20,754 nt of DNA from positions 1-20,754 of the forward strand of contig QMPG01000018.1 of NCBI GenBank assembly GCA_003648455.1. Direction: 5' to 3'. The translations under genes were made by a program, and so were the position numbers. Source of the stretch: Bacteroidota bacterium (GTDB lineage: Bacteria > Bacteroidota > Bacteroidia > Bacteroidales > B39-G9). Shown in pieces: positions 1 to 6,997 of this stretch (position 1 is the stretch's first letter; each line of letters begins with the position of its first letter). The notes under the pieces were generated by a model. That model searched no databases. It had not been told where the DNA came from and saw only the letters and a list, made by a program, of their open reading frames with translations.

Positions 1-651
1 AGAAGCATAAACATGAATAAAAGAGGTTCCTTTAGTATGCTTTGCTTTATTAATTTTATCAATATAATCTTGAGGATAACCAACACTTGCAGTAGCAGCA
101 TAAGCAATCTCATGAGCAGCCATAATTTCAAACAGGTTCTTTTTTGAATTTTGAGCACCATGAATATTCGTACCGGCAGGAGTTGTTGTAGTTTTTGTTC
201 CGTAAGGAGTTAAACCACTTTTTTGAATACCTGTATTCATATATGCTTCGTTGTCGTAACACACATAAATAATATCGTCATTCCTATCAATAGCACCCGA
301 AAGAGCTTGAAGCCCAATATCTGCTGTACCACCGTCACCTGCAAAAACTACTGTTTTATAATCTTTAAGTCCCAATGCTTTTGCACCAACAGAAACTCCG
401 GAAGCCATTGATGCAGCTCCGGGGAATGTTGAAATTATTGCATTATTAACAAAAGCCATTTGTGGGTATATAAAACCAACTGCCGACATGCATCCTGCAG
501 GCAAAACTGCAAATGTTCTTTCTCCCAGAACCTTTAGTGCTAATCTTACAGCTAAGCTACCTCCACAACCGGCACATGCTTTATGTCCATAAAAAAATTC
601 TTTATCAGTAATATTTTTTGGTGTAATTCTTTTTATATCTGTATTATTCAT
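1..651 (-). CDS. porB: 2-oxoacid (pyruvate):ferredoxin oxidoreductase, beta subunit (partial, C-terminus off window)
   Basis: This subunit binds thiamine diphosphate and a 4Fe-4S cluster and carries out oxidative decarboxylation of the 2-oxoacid with the alpha subunit. Reading the minus strand from the ATG at 651 gives 217 codons with no stop before the window edge, so the gene is incomplete. Visible features are the cluster cysteines C26, C29 (ACAGCGG) and C54, the ThDP/Mg motif GDGG at residues 105-108, and YDNEAYMNTG at about 132-141, which is characteristic of PorB/VorB proteins. The fourth cluster cysteine expected late in the family is not yet reached. The start overlaps the porA stop by 8 bases, so translation is probably coupled. 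Pyruvate is the likeliest substrate, but a branched-chain 2-oxoacid cannot be excluded. Confidence 0.93.
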   Translation of the reverse strand, partial: MNNTDIKRITPKNITDKEFFYGHKACAGCGGSLAVRLALKVLGERTFAVLPAGCMSAVGFIYPQMAFVNNAIISTFPGAASMASGVSVGAKALGLKDYKTVVFAGDGGTADIGLQALSGAIDRNDDIIYVCYDNEAYMNTGIQKSGLTPYGTKTTTTPAGTNIHGAQNSKKNLFEIMAAHEIAYAATASVGYPQDYIDKINKAKHTKGTSFIHVYAS

Positions 652-1834
652 CTGTTTCGACCCCCATATTTATAAATTGAATTCGTTTTTGTTTTTCTCC
701 GTCAGCAGCTTTAAAGAGACTAATAAACATATTATAGATATCTGATTTTGAAACATCTCGTCCTCCCATTCCACATAAAAAATTGAGCGATAATGGAGCA
801 TTATCTATTTTCGATAAAGCTGAATTAACATTTGTAAAAACAGTTCCCTCGTAACCAAAAGAAATATCTTTCTCAACAACGCCAACAGCTTTAACTTTTT
901 CGGCAAGTTTAATAATTTCTTTTTCTGGGAAAGGACGCATATATCTAATCTTTAAAAGACCAACCTTTTTGCCTTCGCCACGTAGCTTGTCAACAATCAT
1001 CCTTACAGTACCGGTAATACTTCCAAGAGTTAGCATAACAACTTCGGCATCATCACAACGATACTCTTGAACCATTCCACCGTAATATCTTTCAAACTTA
1101 TCGCCAAATTCTTTATCTACATCGTTAATCACACTTATTGAATTAAACATAGCTCTATTTTGCTGATATTTATATTCCAAATTATCGGCTGGAGTTGTAC
1201 TAAATGCCATGTTTTTTGGCTCTTCAAACGACATCTTGTTTGGAGTTTGAAATGGAGGTAAAAATTCATCAACCTTTTCTTGTTCAGGAATTTCTACTAA
1301 TTCATAAGTATGAGTTAATACAAATCCGTCAAGATTTACCATAAAAGGAGTTAAAATATCTTTGTTCTCAGCAATCTTATATGCTTGAATAATCATATCA
1401 AGAGCTTCTTGAGCATCTTCAACATAAACTTGTATCCATCCGCTGTCGAGAAGAGATAAAGAATCACGTTGGTCGCCATAAATACTCCATGGCAAAGCTA
1501 ACGAACGGTTTGCATTCATCATAACAATTGGATAACGACCACCACTGGCATAATGTAATCCTTCAGCCATATATAACAAACCCTGCGATGAAGTTGCAGT
1601 AAATGCACGTGCACCAACAGCGCTAACTCCCATTGCAGCCGACATAGCTGAGTGCTCCGATTCAACATGCATATATTCTGCATTTAACTCTCCACTTTCT
1701 ACCATTTCCGATAATCGTTCAACAGTAACTGTTTGCGGTGTAATTGGATATGCTGAAATAACATTCGGTCGTGATAATTTTGCACCAATAGCTACAGCTT
1801 CGTCACCTGAGATAAATAATTTTTTATTGCTCAT
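644..1834 (-). CDS. porA: 2-oxoacid (pyruvate):ferredoxin oxidoreductase, alpha subunit
   Basis: This is the alpha subunit of the four-subunit pyruvate:ferredoxin oxidoreductase type, 396 residues and full length for PorA. The N-terminal half carries the pyrimidine-binding region, with YPITPQT near residue 30 and the HVESEHSAMSAAMG stretch near 56, both standard for 2-oxoacid:acceptor oxidoreductase alpha chains. The C-terminal third (from about 260) is a transketolase-C-like domain. The start overlaps the porD stop by 4 bases, and a strong Shine-Dalgarno sequence (AAGGAGGA) lies 6 bases upstream. The enzyme would convert pyruvate and CoA to acetyl-CoA and CO2 while reducing ferredoxin, in the cytoplasm. 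Assignment to the family is firm; the substrate is inferred from overall resemblance. Confidence 0.95.
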   Translation of the reverse strand: MSNKKLFISGDEAVAIGAKLSRPNVISAYPITPQTVTVERLSEMVESGELNAEYMHVESEHSAMSAAMGVSAVGARAFTATSSQGLLYMAEGLHYASGGRYPIVMMNANRSLALPWSIYGDQRDSLSLLDSGWIQVYVEDAQEALDMIIQAYKIAENKDILTPFMVNLDGFVLTHTYELVEIPEQEKVDEFLPPFQTPNKMSFEEPKNMAFSTTPADNLEYKYQQNRAMFNSISVINDVDKEFGDKFERYYGGMVQEYRCDDAEVVMLTLGSITGTVRMIVDKLRGEGKKVGLLKIRYMRPFPEKEIIKLAEKVKAVGVVEKDISFGYEGTVFTNVNSALSKIDNAPLSLNFLCGMGGRDVSKSDIYNMFISLFKAADGEKQKRIQFINMGVETDE

Positions 1835-2133
1835 AACAATTCCTCCTTAACCATTTTAATTGCATTTACAGGACATTCATGTGCACAAACACCACATCCT
1901 TTACAATAATCATAATCAACATCAACTTTATTTTCAGATTTAAAAATTACGCCATCAGGGCAAACTATATAGCAACGCAAACAATTAATACACACATTTT
2001 TATCAATAATGGGACGAAAAGTTCTCCAACCTGCATTAGTCTCAGCAAGAAATCCTGCAGTAAATTGTGGTCCAACAGGATAATCATCTATATGTTTCGG
2101 CTTAACATATTTTTGTACTTTTGGTCTATTCAT
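1831..2133 (-). CDS. porD: 2-oxoacid (pyruvate):ferredoxin oxidoreductase, delta subunit (2x[4Fe-4S])
   Basis: This 100-residue ferredoxin-like subunit shuttles electrons from the catalytic subunits to external ferredoxin. It contains two complete 4Fe-4S motifs: C48-C51-C54-C58 (CINCLRCYIVCP) and C77-C80-C83-C87 (CKGCGVCAHECP). The N-terminal part (residues 1-45) lacks cysteines and resembles the short PorD/VorD extension. It overlaps porG by 8 bases and porA by 4. A Shine-Dalgarno core (AGGAGG) sits 5 bases before the ATG. Its size and position between gamma and alpha match the porGDAB gene order known from archaea and thermophilic bacteria. Confidence 0.95.
   Translation of the reverse strand: MNRPKVQKYVKPKHIDDYPVGPQFTAGFLAETNAGWRTFRPIIDKNVCINCLRCYIVCPDGVIFKSENKVDVDYDYCKGCGVCAHECPVNAIKMVKEELL
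1841..1848 (-). promoter_or_regulatory. Shine-Dalgarno sequence of porA
   Basis: AAGGAGGA on the minus strand, 6 bases before the porA ATG and inside the 3' end of porD. It is notable because most other genes in the window have no recognisable Shine-Dalgarno sequence. Confidence 0.75.
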
Positions 2134-2677
2134 TATAACCTCCTTTTATTATTTCATATGATTTTTTTATAAGCTCAATATTTTTAGGCACTAACGATGG
2201 TTTCATCTCTGTTTCAATGCTTTTTAATGCAGAATCTAAACTGACAACATTTGATACAGCAACTAAAGCACCAAACATAGCTGTATTGGTAATTGGTCGT
2301 TTTAGAATATCTAATGCAATTGAAGTAGCATCAATTGAAACAACTTTACAATCCTTTAAAACGTCGGAATATTTTTCAGGATTTTTTGTATTAATTAAAA
2401 TCGTTCCGTCATTTTTCAAGCCATCAGTAATATGTTTATTAATGAGAGTCTCATCCATAACTACTACATAATCGCATTCTTTAACTTCGCTTCTGTCAGT
2501 AATTTTGTGCTTATCAATTCTGGTAAAAGCCAAAACCGGTGCACCACGACGTTCAGGTCCAAATGAAGGAAAAGCCATTGCATATTTATTTTCAAATAAT
2601 GCTGCAGACATTCCCAATAGTCTTGAAACAGTAAATCCACCTTGTCCGCCCCTTCCATGCCATCTAACTTCTATCAT
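2126..2677 (-). CDS. porG: 2-oxoacid (pyruvate):ferredoxin oxidoreductase, gamma subunit
   Basis: First gene of the por operon, 183 residues, the usual size for the gamma subunit (2-oxoacid:acceptor oxidoreductase gamma domain, the CoA-proximal domain III of single-chain PFOR). The N-terminus has the diagnostic glycine-rich stretch WHGRGGQGGFTVSRLL at residues 5-20, followed by FPSFGPERRGAPV near residue 36, another family hallmark. The stop lies inside the start of porD. The ATG at 2677 is preceded 7 bases upstream by AGGAGA. No clear TAnnTTTG promoter element was seen in the 207 bases between it and the Lrp-type gene; a long palindrome occupies most of that gap. Confidence 0.94.
   Translation of the reverse strand: MIEVRWHGRGGQGGFTVSRLLGMSAALFENKYAMAFPSFGPERRGAPVLAFTRIDKHKITDRSEVKECDYVVVMDETLINKHITDGLKNDGTILINTKNPEKYSDVLKDCKVVSIDATSIALDILKRPITNTAMFGALVAVSNVVSLDSALKSIETEMKPSLVPKNIELIKKSYEIIKGGYNE
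2137..2144 (-). promoter_or_regulatory. Shine-Dalgarno sequence of porD
   Basis: AGGAGGTT on the minus strand, its AGGAGG core 5 bases before the porD ATG and inside the 3' end of porG. Together with the porA and porG sites it supports the chosen starts. Confidence 0.75.
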
Positions 2678-2684
2678 ATTTTTA

Positions 2685-2690
2685 TCTCCT
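2685..2690 (-). promoter_or_regulatory. Shine-Dalgarno sequence of porG
   Basis: AGGAGA on the minus strand, 7 bases before the ATG at 2677. It fixes the porG start. Confidence 0.6.
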
Positions 2691-2718
2691 ATTTGTTAAT
2701 TAAGTATTTATAATGTAA

Positions 2719-2858
2719 TAATTGAGTCTACTCCGAAAAGTAGAAAAAGTACGTCATTGCGAGGAACGAAGCAATCTATAGCTTTATAATTCAACATGTT
2801 GAGATTGCTTCACTCCGTTCGCAATGACGAAAAACACTTTTCGGAGTGGACTCATAAT
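2719..2858. repeat. Nested palindromic repeat element (MITE-like) between lrp-type gene and porG
   Basis: An outer inverted repeat (left arm about 2719-2741, right arm about 2836-2858, core CTCCGAAAAG / CTTTTCGGAG) encloses an inner inverted repeat. The inner left arm, 2752-2776, begins CGTCATTGCGAGG; the inner right arm, 2802-2829, ends CGCAATGACG. The inner arms differ only in the middle, and the loop is about 25 bases. The inner sequence resembles a palindrome I recall as dispersed in many bacterial genomes. No open reading frame is present. The element could fold as a long hairpin and insulate lrp-type transcripts from the por operon. Mobility is inferred from the structure alone. Confidence 0.75.
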
Positions 2859-2884
2859 TATTATATTAAAGTTTATAAAATTCT

Positions 2885-3346
2885 TTAAACTTCAATTTGC
2901 CTTTCAATTGTTTGCTCTAGAGAAATAAAAGTTTCGGTTCGTGAAACTCCTTGAATATTTTGTATCGTATCAATTAATATCTTCATTAAATGTTCGTTAT
3001 TTTTGCAATATAATTTTAAAAAAATTGCATAATTCCCTGTTGTATAATGACATTCAACTATTTCGTTAATTTTCATTAACTCATTTACAACACTTTTGTA
3101 AGCATGTGCCTTATCTAAAAACACTCCAATAAAAGCACATATATCATAGCCTAATACTTTTGGTCTAATAGTAAATTTTGATCCTTTAATAATACCAGCA
3201 TCTGTCATTTTCTTAACTCTCTGCTGAATTGCTGCACTTGAGATGTTGCATTCTTTAGCAATACTTAAAAAAGATATTCTTGCGTCATTCATTAAATATG
3301 ATAAAATTTTTTTATCAATATTATCTATCGTTAATTTCCGAAACAT
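2885..3346 (-). CDS. Lrp/AsnC family transcriptional regulator
   Basis: 153 residues, the standard length for a two-domain Lrp/AsnC (feast/famine) protein. Residues 8-55 form the winged helix-turn-helix (DKKILSYLMNDARISFLSIA, then the recognition region ISSAAIQQRVKKMTDAGII). Residues 70-150 form the RAM/AsnC effector-binding domain, with ECHYTTGNYAIFLKLYC in the expected place. These proteins form dimers to octamers and sense amino acids or related small molecules. It lies 207 bases upstream of porG in the same direction, separated by a palindromic element, so it may control por or itself; this is inference. The ATG at 3346 has no Shine-Dalgarno sequence. Confidence 0.93.
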   Translation of the reverse strand: MFRKLTIDNIDKKILSYLMNDARISFLSIAKECNISSAAIQQRVKKMTDAGIIKGSKFTIRPKVLGYDICAFIGVFLDKAHAYKSVVNELMKINEIVECHYTTGNYAIFLKLYCKNNEHLMKILIDTIQNIQGVSRTETFISLEQTIERQIEV

Positions 3347-3463
3347 TAGTTATAATTTTGTCGTGATTTTACAAAAATACATAAAATTCATTTATTATTT
3401 AACAGATATGCATAAAATTTAAAATCAGAATTAAGATAATACTTTAAATTTGATTTTCTAACT

Positions 3464-3601
3464 ATGAGTCCACTACGAAAAAACCTGACATGTTTGTGCT
3501 AATAAAAAACGAACTACTCAAACAATTGATAATCGTTATAATAGAAAACATATCAGGTCTCTATAATTTAAAATTACAACTTTTTAGAGTGGATTCAACT
3601 A
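3464..3601. repeat. Second palindromic element sharing termini with the one at 2719-2858
   Basis: The left arm (ATGAGTCCACTACGAAAAA, 3464-3482) and right arm (CTTTTTAGAGTGGATTCAAC, about 3580-3599) are imperfect inverted repeats. The left arm matches the outer arm of the first element (GAGTCCACTCCGAAAAG) at most positions. Inside is a second inverted pair, ACCTGACATGTTT (3483-3495) and AAACATATCAGGT (about 3546-3558). The interior is otherwise unrelated to the first element. Non-coding; probably a diverged or internally different member of one repeat family. Confidence 0.6.
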
Positions 3602-3925
3602 TACATATCTATATATTATAAAAACAAATTATTTTCTATTAACCACATTTCGGTTTAAAATAGAAGCACAATTTCATTTTTTCATAATCTATAAACTAAA
3701 CCAAGCAACAAATTAAAAATGCTAACAAATATCATGTAAATGTTATTTTTTGATGACAAACTCAAAAAAACATTATTTTCAATGCTGTTTATTTTTAACT
3801 GGTCTAAATAAACTTCAATACATGAAAATTATCATATAAAAGTATTGCAAATATCATATAAAGTAAACAATTAAACAGATATTTTTATATCACAAATAAA
3901 ACAAACATACATAAACATACAATAT

Positions 3926-3933
3926 TATGTTTG
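3926..3933 (+). promoter_or_regulatory. Possible -7 promoter element for the focA-type gene
   Basis: TATGTTTG fits the Bacteroidetes sigma-A -7 consensus TAnnTTTG and lies 75 bases before the focA ATG. It also forms the right arm of the inverted repeat ACAAACATA / TATGTTTGT (3901-3934). No convincing -33 TTG is visible upstream, so the call is tentative. Confidence 0.3.
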
Positions 3934-4007
3934 TGTTTTTGTAAACAGTATTATATATAATATTTACAATTAAATTTTATTATTAATTAAACAAAATTTA
4001 AAAACAA

Positions 4008-4856
4008 ATGAAAAATTTTTTAACACCACAAGAGTTAGCAAAGTCTTTTGTAGCAGTAGGCGAAGCAAAAGCAAAAAATTCAGCTATTAAATTATTTGTA
4101 TTAGGAATTTTAGCAGGATGCTTTATTGGTTTTGCTGCGCATTTAGCAACAGTTGTTGCTACAGGTTGGACCATTGGTGGAGCACCTGCTCTATTTGGAT
4201 TAAAAAAATTCTTTATTGGAGCAGTCTTCAGCACAGGTTTGATGTTGGTAATTATTCCTGGTTCAGAACTTTTCACGGGAAACAACCTTATGTCAATTGC
4301 ATTTATGAATCGCAATATCTCTTTTGGTCAACTATTACGCAACTGGGGTATTGTTTTTGTTGGAAACTTTGTAGGATCAATTTTCCTAGCATGGATGTTT
4401 GCTCGCATGTCTGGTTTAACTAACGGACCTATTGGTGGAACAGCTATTGCAATTGCTGTAGGAAAAACAGCTGCTTTAGACGGACATAACCTTCAATTCT
4501 TTTTTAGAGCTATTGGTTGTAACTGGTTAGTATGTTTAGCTGTAATGATGGCATCATGTGCACAAGACATTGGTGGTAAAATTCTTGCAATTTTCTTTCC
4601 AATCATGGCTTTCGTAACATCAGGCTTTGAACACATTGTTGCAAACATGTATTTTATACCTGCAGGTATTTTCTCAAAACACTTTGACAAAGCTATTGAG
4701 GCATCAGGAAAAGCTCCTGAAGTATTAGCAGGCTTAAACTGGGGTTCTATGATAACTCAAAACTTTATTACTGTTACATTAGGTAATATTGTAGGTGGAG
4801 CAATATTCTGCGGATGTGTTTACTGGTGGATATATGTAAGAGAAACTAAAAAATAA
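4008..4856 (+). CDS. focA: Formate/nitrite transporter family channel (FocA/FdhC-like)
   Basis: 282 residues, the normal length for the pentameric FNT channel family, which moves formate or related small anions across the inner membrane. Around six hydrophobic segments can be read. Family hallmarks are present: GSELFTGNN near residue 85, where FNT proteins have their omega-loop region; CNWLVCLAVMMA near 172; and GFEHIVANMYFIP near 206, whose histidine corresponds to the conserved pore histidine of FocA. The adjacent formate dehydrogenase genes argue for formate rather than nitrite as substrate. A hairpin terminator follows at 4869-4901. The start has no Shine-Dalgarno sequence, as is usual in this phylum. 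Confidence 0.93.
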   Translation: MKNFLTPQELAKSFVAVGEAKAKNSAIKLFVLGILAGCFIGFAAHLATVVATGWTIGGAPALFGLKKFFIGAVFSTGLMLVIIPGSELFTGNNLMSIAFMNRNISFGQLLRNWGIVFVGNFVGSIFLAWMFARMSGLTNGPIGGTAIAIAVGKTAALDGHNLQFFFRAIGCNWLVCLAVMMASCAQDIGGKILAIFFPIMAFVTSGFEHIVANMYFIPAGIFSKHFDKAIEASGKAPEVLAGLNWGSMITQNFITVTLGNIVGGAIFCGCVYWWIYVRETKK

Positions 4857-4868
4857 TTTAACATTTAT

Positions 4869-4901
4869 AAAATAGCAATCTTAATATAAGGTTGCTATTT
4901 T
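4869..4901 (+). terminator. Hairpin terminator/attenuator between focA and fdhA
   Basis: AAAATAGCAATC (4869-4880) pairs with GGTTGCTATTTT (4890-4901) through a 9-base loop, giving a 12-bp stem with one G-T wobble. The stem runs into a T-rich tract. It lies between the focA stop (4856) and the fdhA ATG (4925), so it can end or reduce transcription into the dehydrogenase genes. The stem is AT-rich, so termination may be partial. Confidence 0.6.
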
Positions 4902-4924
4902 CTTATAAATTAAAACGAATTGAT

Positions 4925-6964
4925 ATGATAAAAAAAACATTAACCTCTTGTATTTACTGTGGATGTGGCTGTGGTATGTATTTAGTTTCTGACGGCAAGA
5001 AATTGATTGGCACACAAGCAAGCGACAATCATCCTGTTACACAGGGTTCATTATGTGTAAAAGGATGGAATGCTCACGAATTTGTTAATAAAAAAAGTAG
5101 ATTAACACACCCTCTAATTAAAGAAAACGGAAAATTCAGAAAAGCTACATGGGATGAAGCATACAAATTAATTGCTGATAAATTCCAAACTGCTCAAAAG
5201 GAACACGGGAACGATTCTGTTGCTTTTTTCAGTTCAGCCAAAACTTCAAATGAAGAAAATTATTTGATGATGAAATTGGCAAGAGCTGTTTTTAAAACCA
5301 ATAATGTTGACCATTGTGCCCGTTTATGCCATGCCTCTACTGTAGCCGGACTTGCTGCAGCATTTGGATCCGGTGCAATGACAAACTCAATTGAAGAATT
5401 CGAAAGAGCTGATTGCTTTTTCATTATTGGATCTGACACAACATCACAACACCCACTTATTGGCTCTCGCATAATTAAATCGATTAAAGAACGTGGAGCT
5501 AAGCTTCTTTTAATGGATCCCCGCAAAATCCACCTTTCAGAAATGGCTACAGTACACGCTCAACAAAAAAACGGTACTGATGTTGCTCTTTTAAATGGAT
5601 TGATGCATATTATTATTAGAGATGGATTAGAAGATAAAAAATATATTAAGGACAGAACTGAGAATTATGAAGAACTAAAAGAATTAGTTAAAGATTATAA
5701 CCCTCAATATGTATCAAAAATAACCGGTGTATCTGAAGAAGATTTGGTAGAAATTGCTAGAACTTATGCAACTACCCGAAAAGCCATGATTGTTTATTCA
5801 ATGGGTATTACTCAACACACAACCGGAACAGATAATGTTAAATCATGTGCAAACCTTGCTATGTTAACAGGTCATGTTGGTATTGAATGTGCAGGAGTAA
5901 ATCCGCTAAGAGGACAAAGCAATGTTCAAGGAGCTTGTGATATGGGTGCTTTACCAAATTGTTATACAAGTTATCAGAAAGTAACCGACGAAAATGCAAG
6001 AAAAAAATTCGAAAAAGCATGGGACGTTACTAATCTACCCAGCGAAGTTGGCTTAACAGTTACCGAAGTTGTTGACGGATTAGGTTCAGGCAAAGTACAA
6101 GCTTTATATATAATGGGAGAAAACCCTGTTGTTAGTGACCCTAACCAGAACCATGTTATTGAATGTTTGGAAAAAGCAAAATTTCTTGTTGTTCAAGATA
6201 TTTTCTTAACCCCAACTGCTGAATATGCTGATGTAGTTTTACCTGCTGCCAGTTATGCTGAAAAAGACGGCACAATAACAAACACCGAAAGAAGGTGTGA
6301 AAGAATGAGAAAAGCAATTGATGCACCCGGAGAAGCAAAACCTGACTGGCAAATACTTGGTGAATTTGCTAAAGTTTGTGGATACGACAAGATGATGTAT
6401 GATGGACCTAAAGAAATAATGGACGAAATAACTACTGTCTCGCCTCATTATGCAGGGATGAAATATAGCAGATTAGAACCATTTGGTCTTTCATGGCCTT
6501 GCCTTAACGACAATCACCCGGGAACAAAATATCTGCATAAAGATAAATTTGCAAAAGGCAAAGGGACTTTCATGCCACGACCATATATTGAACCAAACGA
6601 GCTTCCAGACAAAGAATACAACTTCTTACTTTCTACAGGTAGAATATACTGGCATTTCCACACAAGAACCATGTCTGGTACTACAACAACTTTAGAACGT
6701 GAAGCTCCTGTACCTTATGTTGAAATTAATCCTATTGACGCAAGACAATTAGGTGTAAGAAATGGAGGGAAACTAAGAGTTACTTCTCGAAGAGGCTCTT
6801 TAGAATTAGTTGCTACTGTTACTGATAAAGTTTGTGTTAAATCATGTTTTATACCTTTCCATTACATTGAAGGTCCTGCTAATATTTTAACAAATAATGC
6901 TATTGATCCGGTTGCAAAAATACCTGAATATAAAGTATGTGCTGTTAAGATTGAAAAGGTATAA
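4925..6964 (+). CDS. fdhA: Molybdopterin formate dehydrogenase catalytic subunit, cysteine type
   Basis: 679 residues, close to the 715 of E. coli FdhF, in the molybdopterin (bis-MGD) oxidoreductase family. It oxidises formate to CO2, or the reverse. C9, C12, C16 and C44 form the N-terminal 4Fe-4S site, with the relay lysine K46 (LCVKG). The active-site stretch CARLCHASTVAGL places C135 where FdhF has selenocysteine, followed by the conserved H136. The molybdopterin-dinucleotide-binding domain fills the last 120 residues. There is no Tat signal, so the enzyme is cytoplasmic. The ATG at 4925 was preferred to a TTG at 4892 because the TTG lies inside the terminator hairpin. No extra ferredoxin domain is fused, so electrons must leave through the next two gene products. 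Confidence 0.93.
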   Translation: MIKKTLTSCIYCGCGCGMYLVSDGKKLIGTQASDNHPVTQGSLCVKGWNAHEFVNKKSRLTHPLIKENGKFRKATWDEAYKLIADKFQTAQKEHGNDSVAFFSSAKTSNEENYLMMKLARAVFKTNNVDHCARLCHASTVAGLAAAFGSGAMTNSIEEFERADCFFIIGSDTTSQHPLIGSRIIKSIKERGAKLLLMDPRKIHLSEMATVHAQQKNGTDVALLNGLMHIIIRDGLEDKKYIKDRTENYEELKELVKDYNPQYVSKITGVSEEDLVEIARTYATTRKAMIVYSMGITQHTTGTDNVKSCANLAMLTGHVGIECAGVNPLRGQSNVQGACDMGALPNCYTSYQKVTDENARKKFEKAWDVTNLPSEVGLTVTEVVDGLGSGKVQALYIMGENPVVSDPNQNHVIECLEKAKFLVVQDIFLTPTAEYADVVLPAASYAEKDGTITNTERRCERMRKAIDAPGEAKPDWQILGEFAKVCGYDKMMYDGPKEIMDEITTVSPHYAGMKYSRLEPFGLSWPCLNDNHPGTKYLHKDKFAKGKGTFMPRPYIEPNELPDKEYNFLLSTGRIYWHFHTRTMSGTTTTLEREAPVPYVEINPIDARQLGVRNGGKLRVTSRRGSLELVATVTDKVCVKSCFIPFHYIEGPANILTNNAIDPVAKIPEYKVCAVKIEKV

Positions 6965-6997
6965 CAATATTAATCAAATATTAAAAAAACAGGAATA

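Larger units (their letters stand above)
3347..4007. other. 661-base AT-rich intergenic region between divergent lrp-type and focA-type genes
   Basis: No credible coding sequence was found on either strand. The region holds a degenerate palindromic element (3464-3601), then about 400 bases of very AT-rich DNA leading to the formate channel gene. Three near-identical direct repeats of ATCATRTAAA occur at 3731, 3831 and 3853, the last two 22 bases apart. An inverted repeat ACAAACATA / TATGTTTGT lies at 3901-3934. This is the likely regulatory region for both divergent genes. Confidence 0.7.

Noticed and set aside
223..411. Plus-strand open frame opposite porB
   Set aside because: It lies wholly within the conserved porB coding region on the other strand and has no motif of its own.
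3728..3862. CRISPR-like array from the repeated ATCATRTAAA motif
   Set aside because: The repeats are only about 10 bases, unevenly spaced, and no cas gene is present.
3998..4315. Minus-strand open frame opposite the formate channel gene
   Set aside because: It is a mirror of the conserved channel gene, with low-complexity composition and no recognisable motif.
4892..4924. Upstream TTG start adding 11 residues to the formate dehydrogenase
   Set aside because: The TTG lies inside a terminator-like hairpin, and the ATG at 4925 places the first cluster cysteine at the usual distance from the N-terminus.
5327..5329. Selenocysteine at the formate dehydrogenase active site
   Set aside because: The codon is TGC, a normal cysteine, so no recoding is needed.
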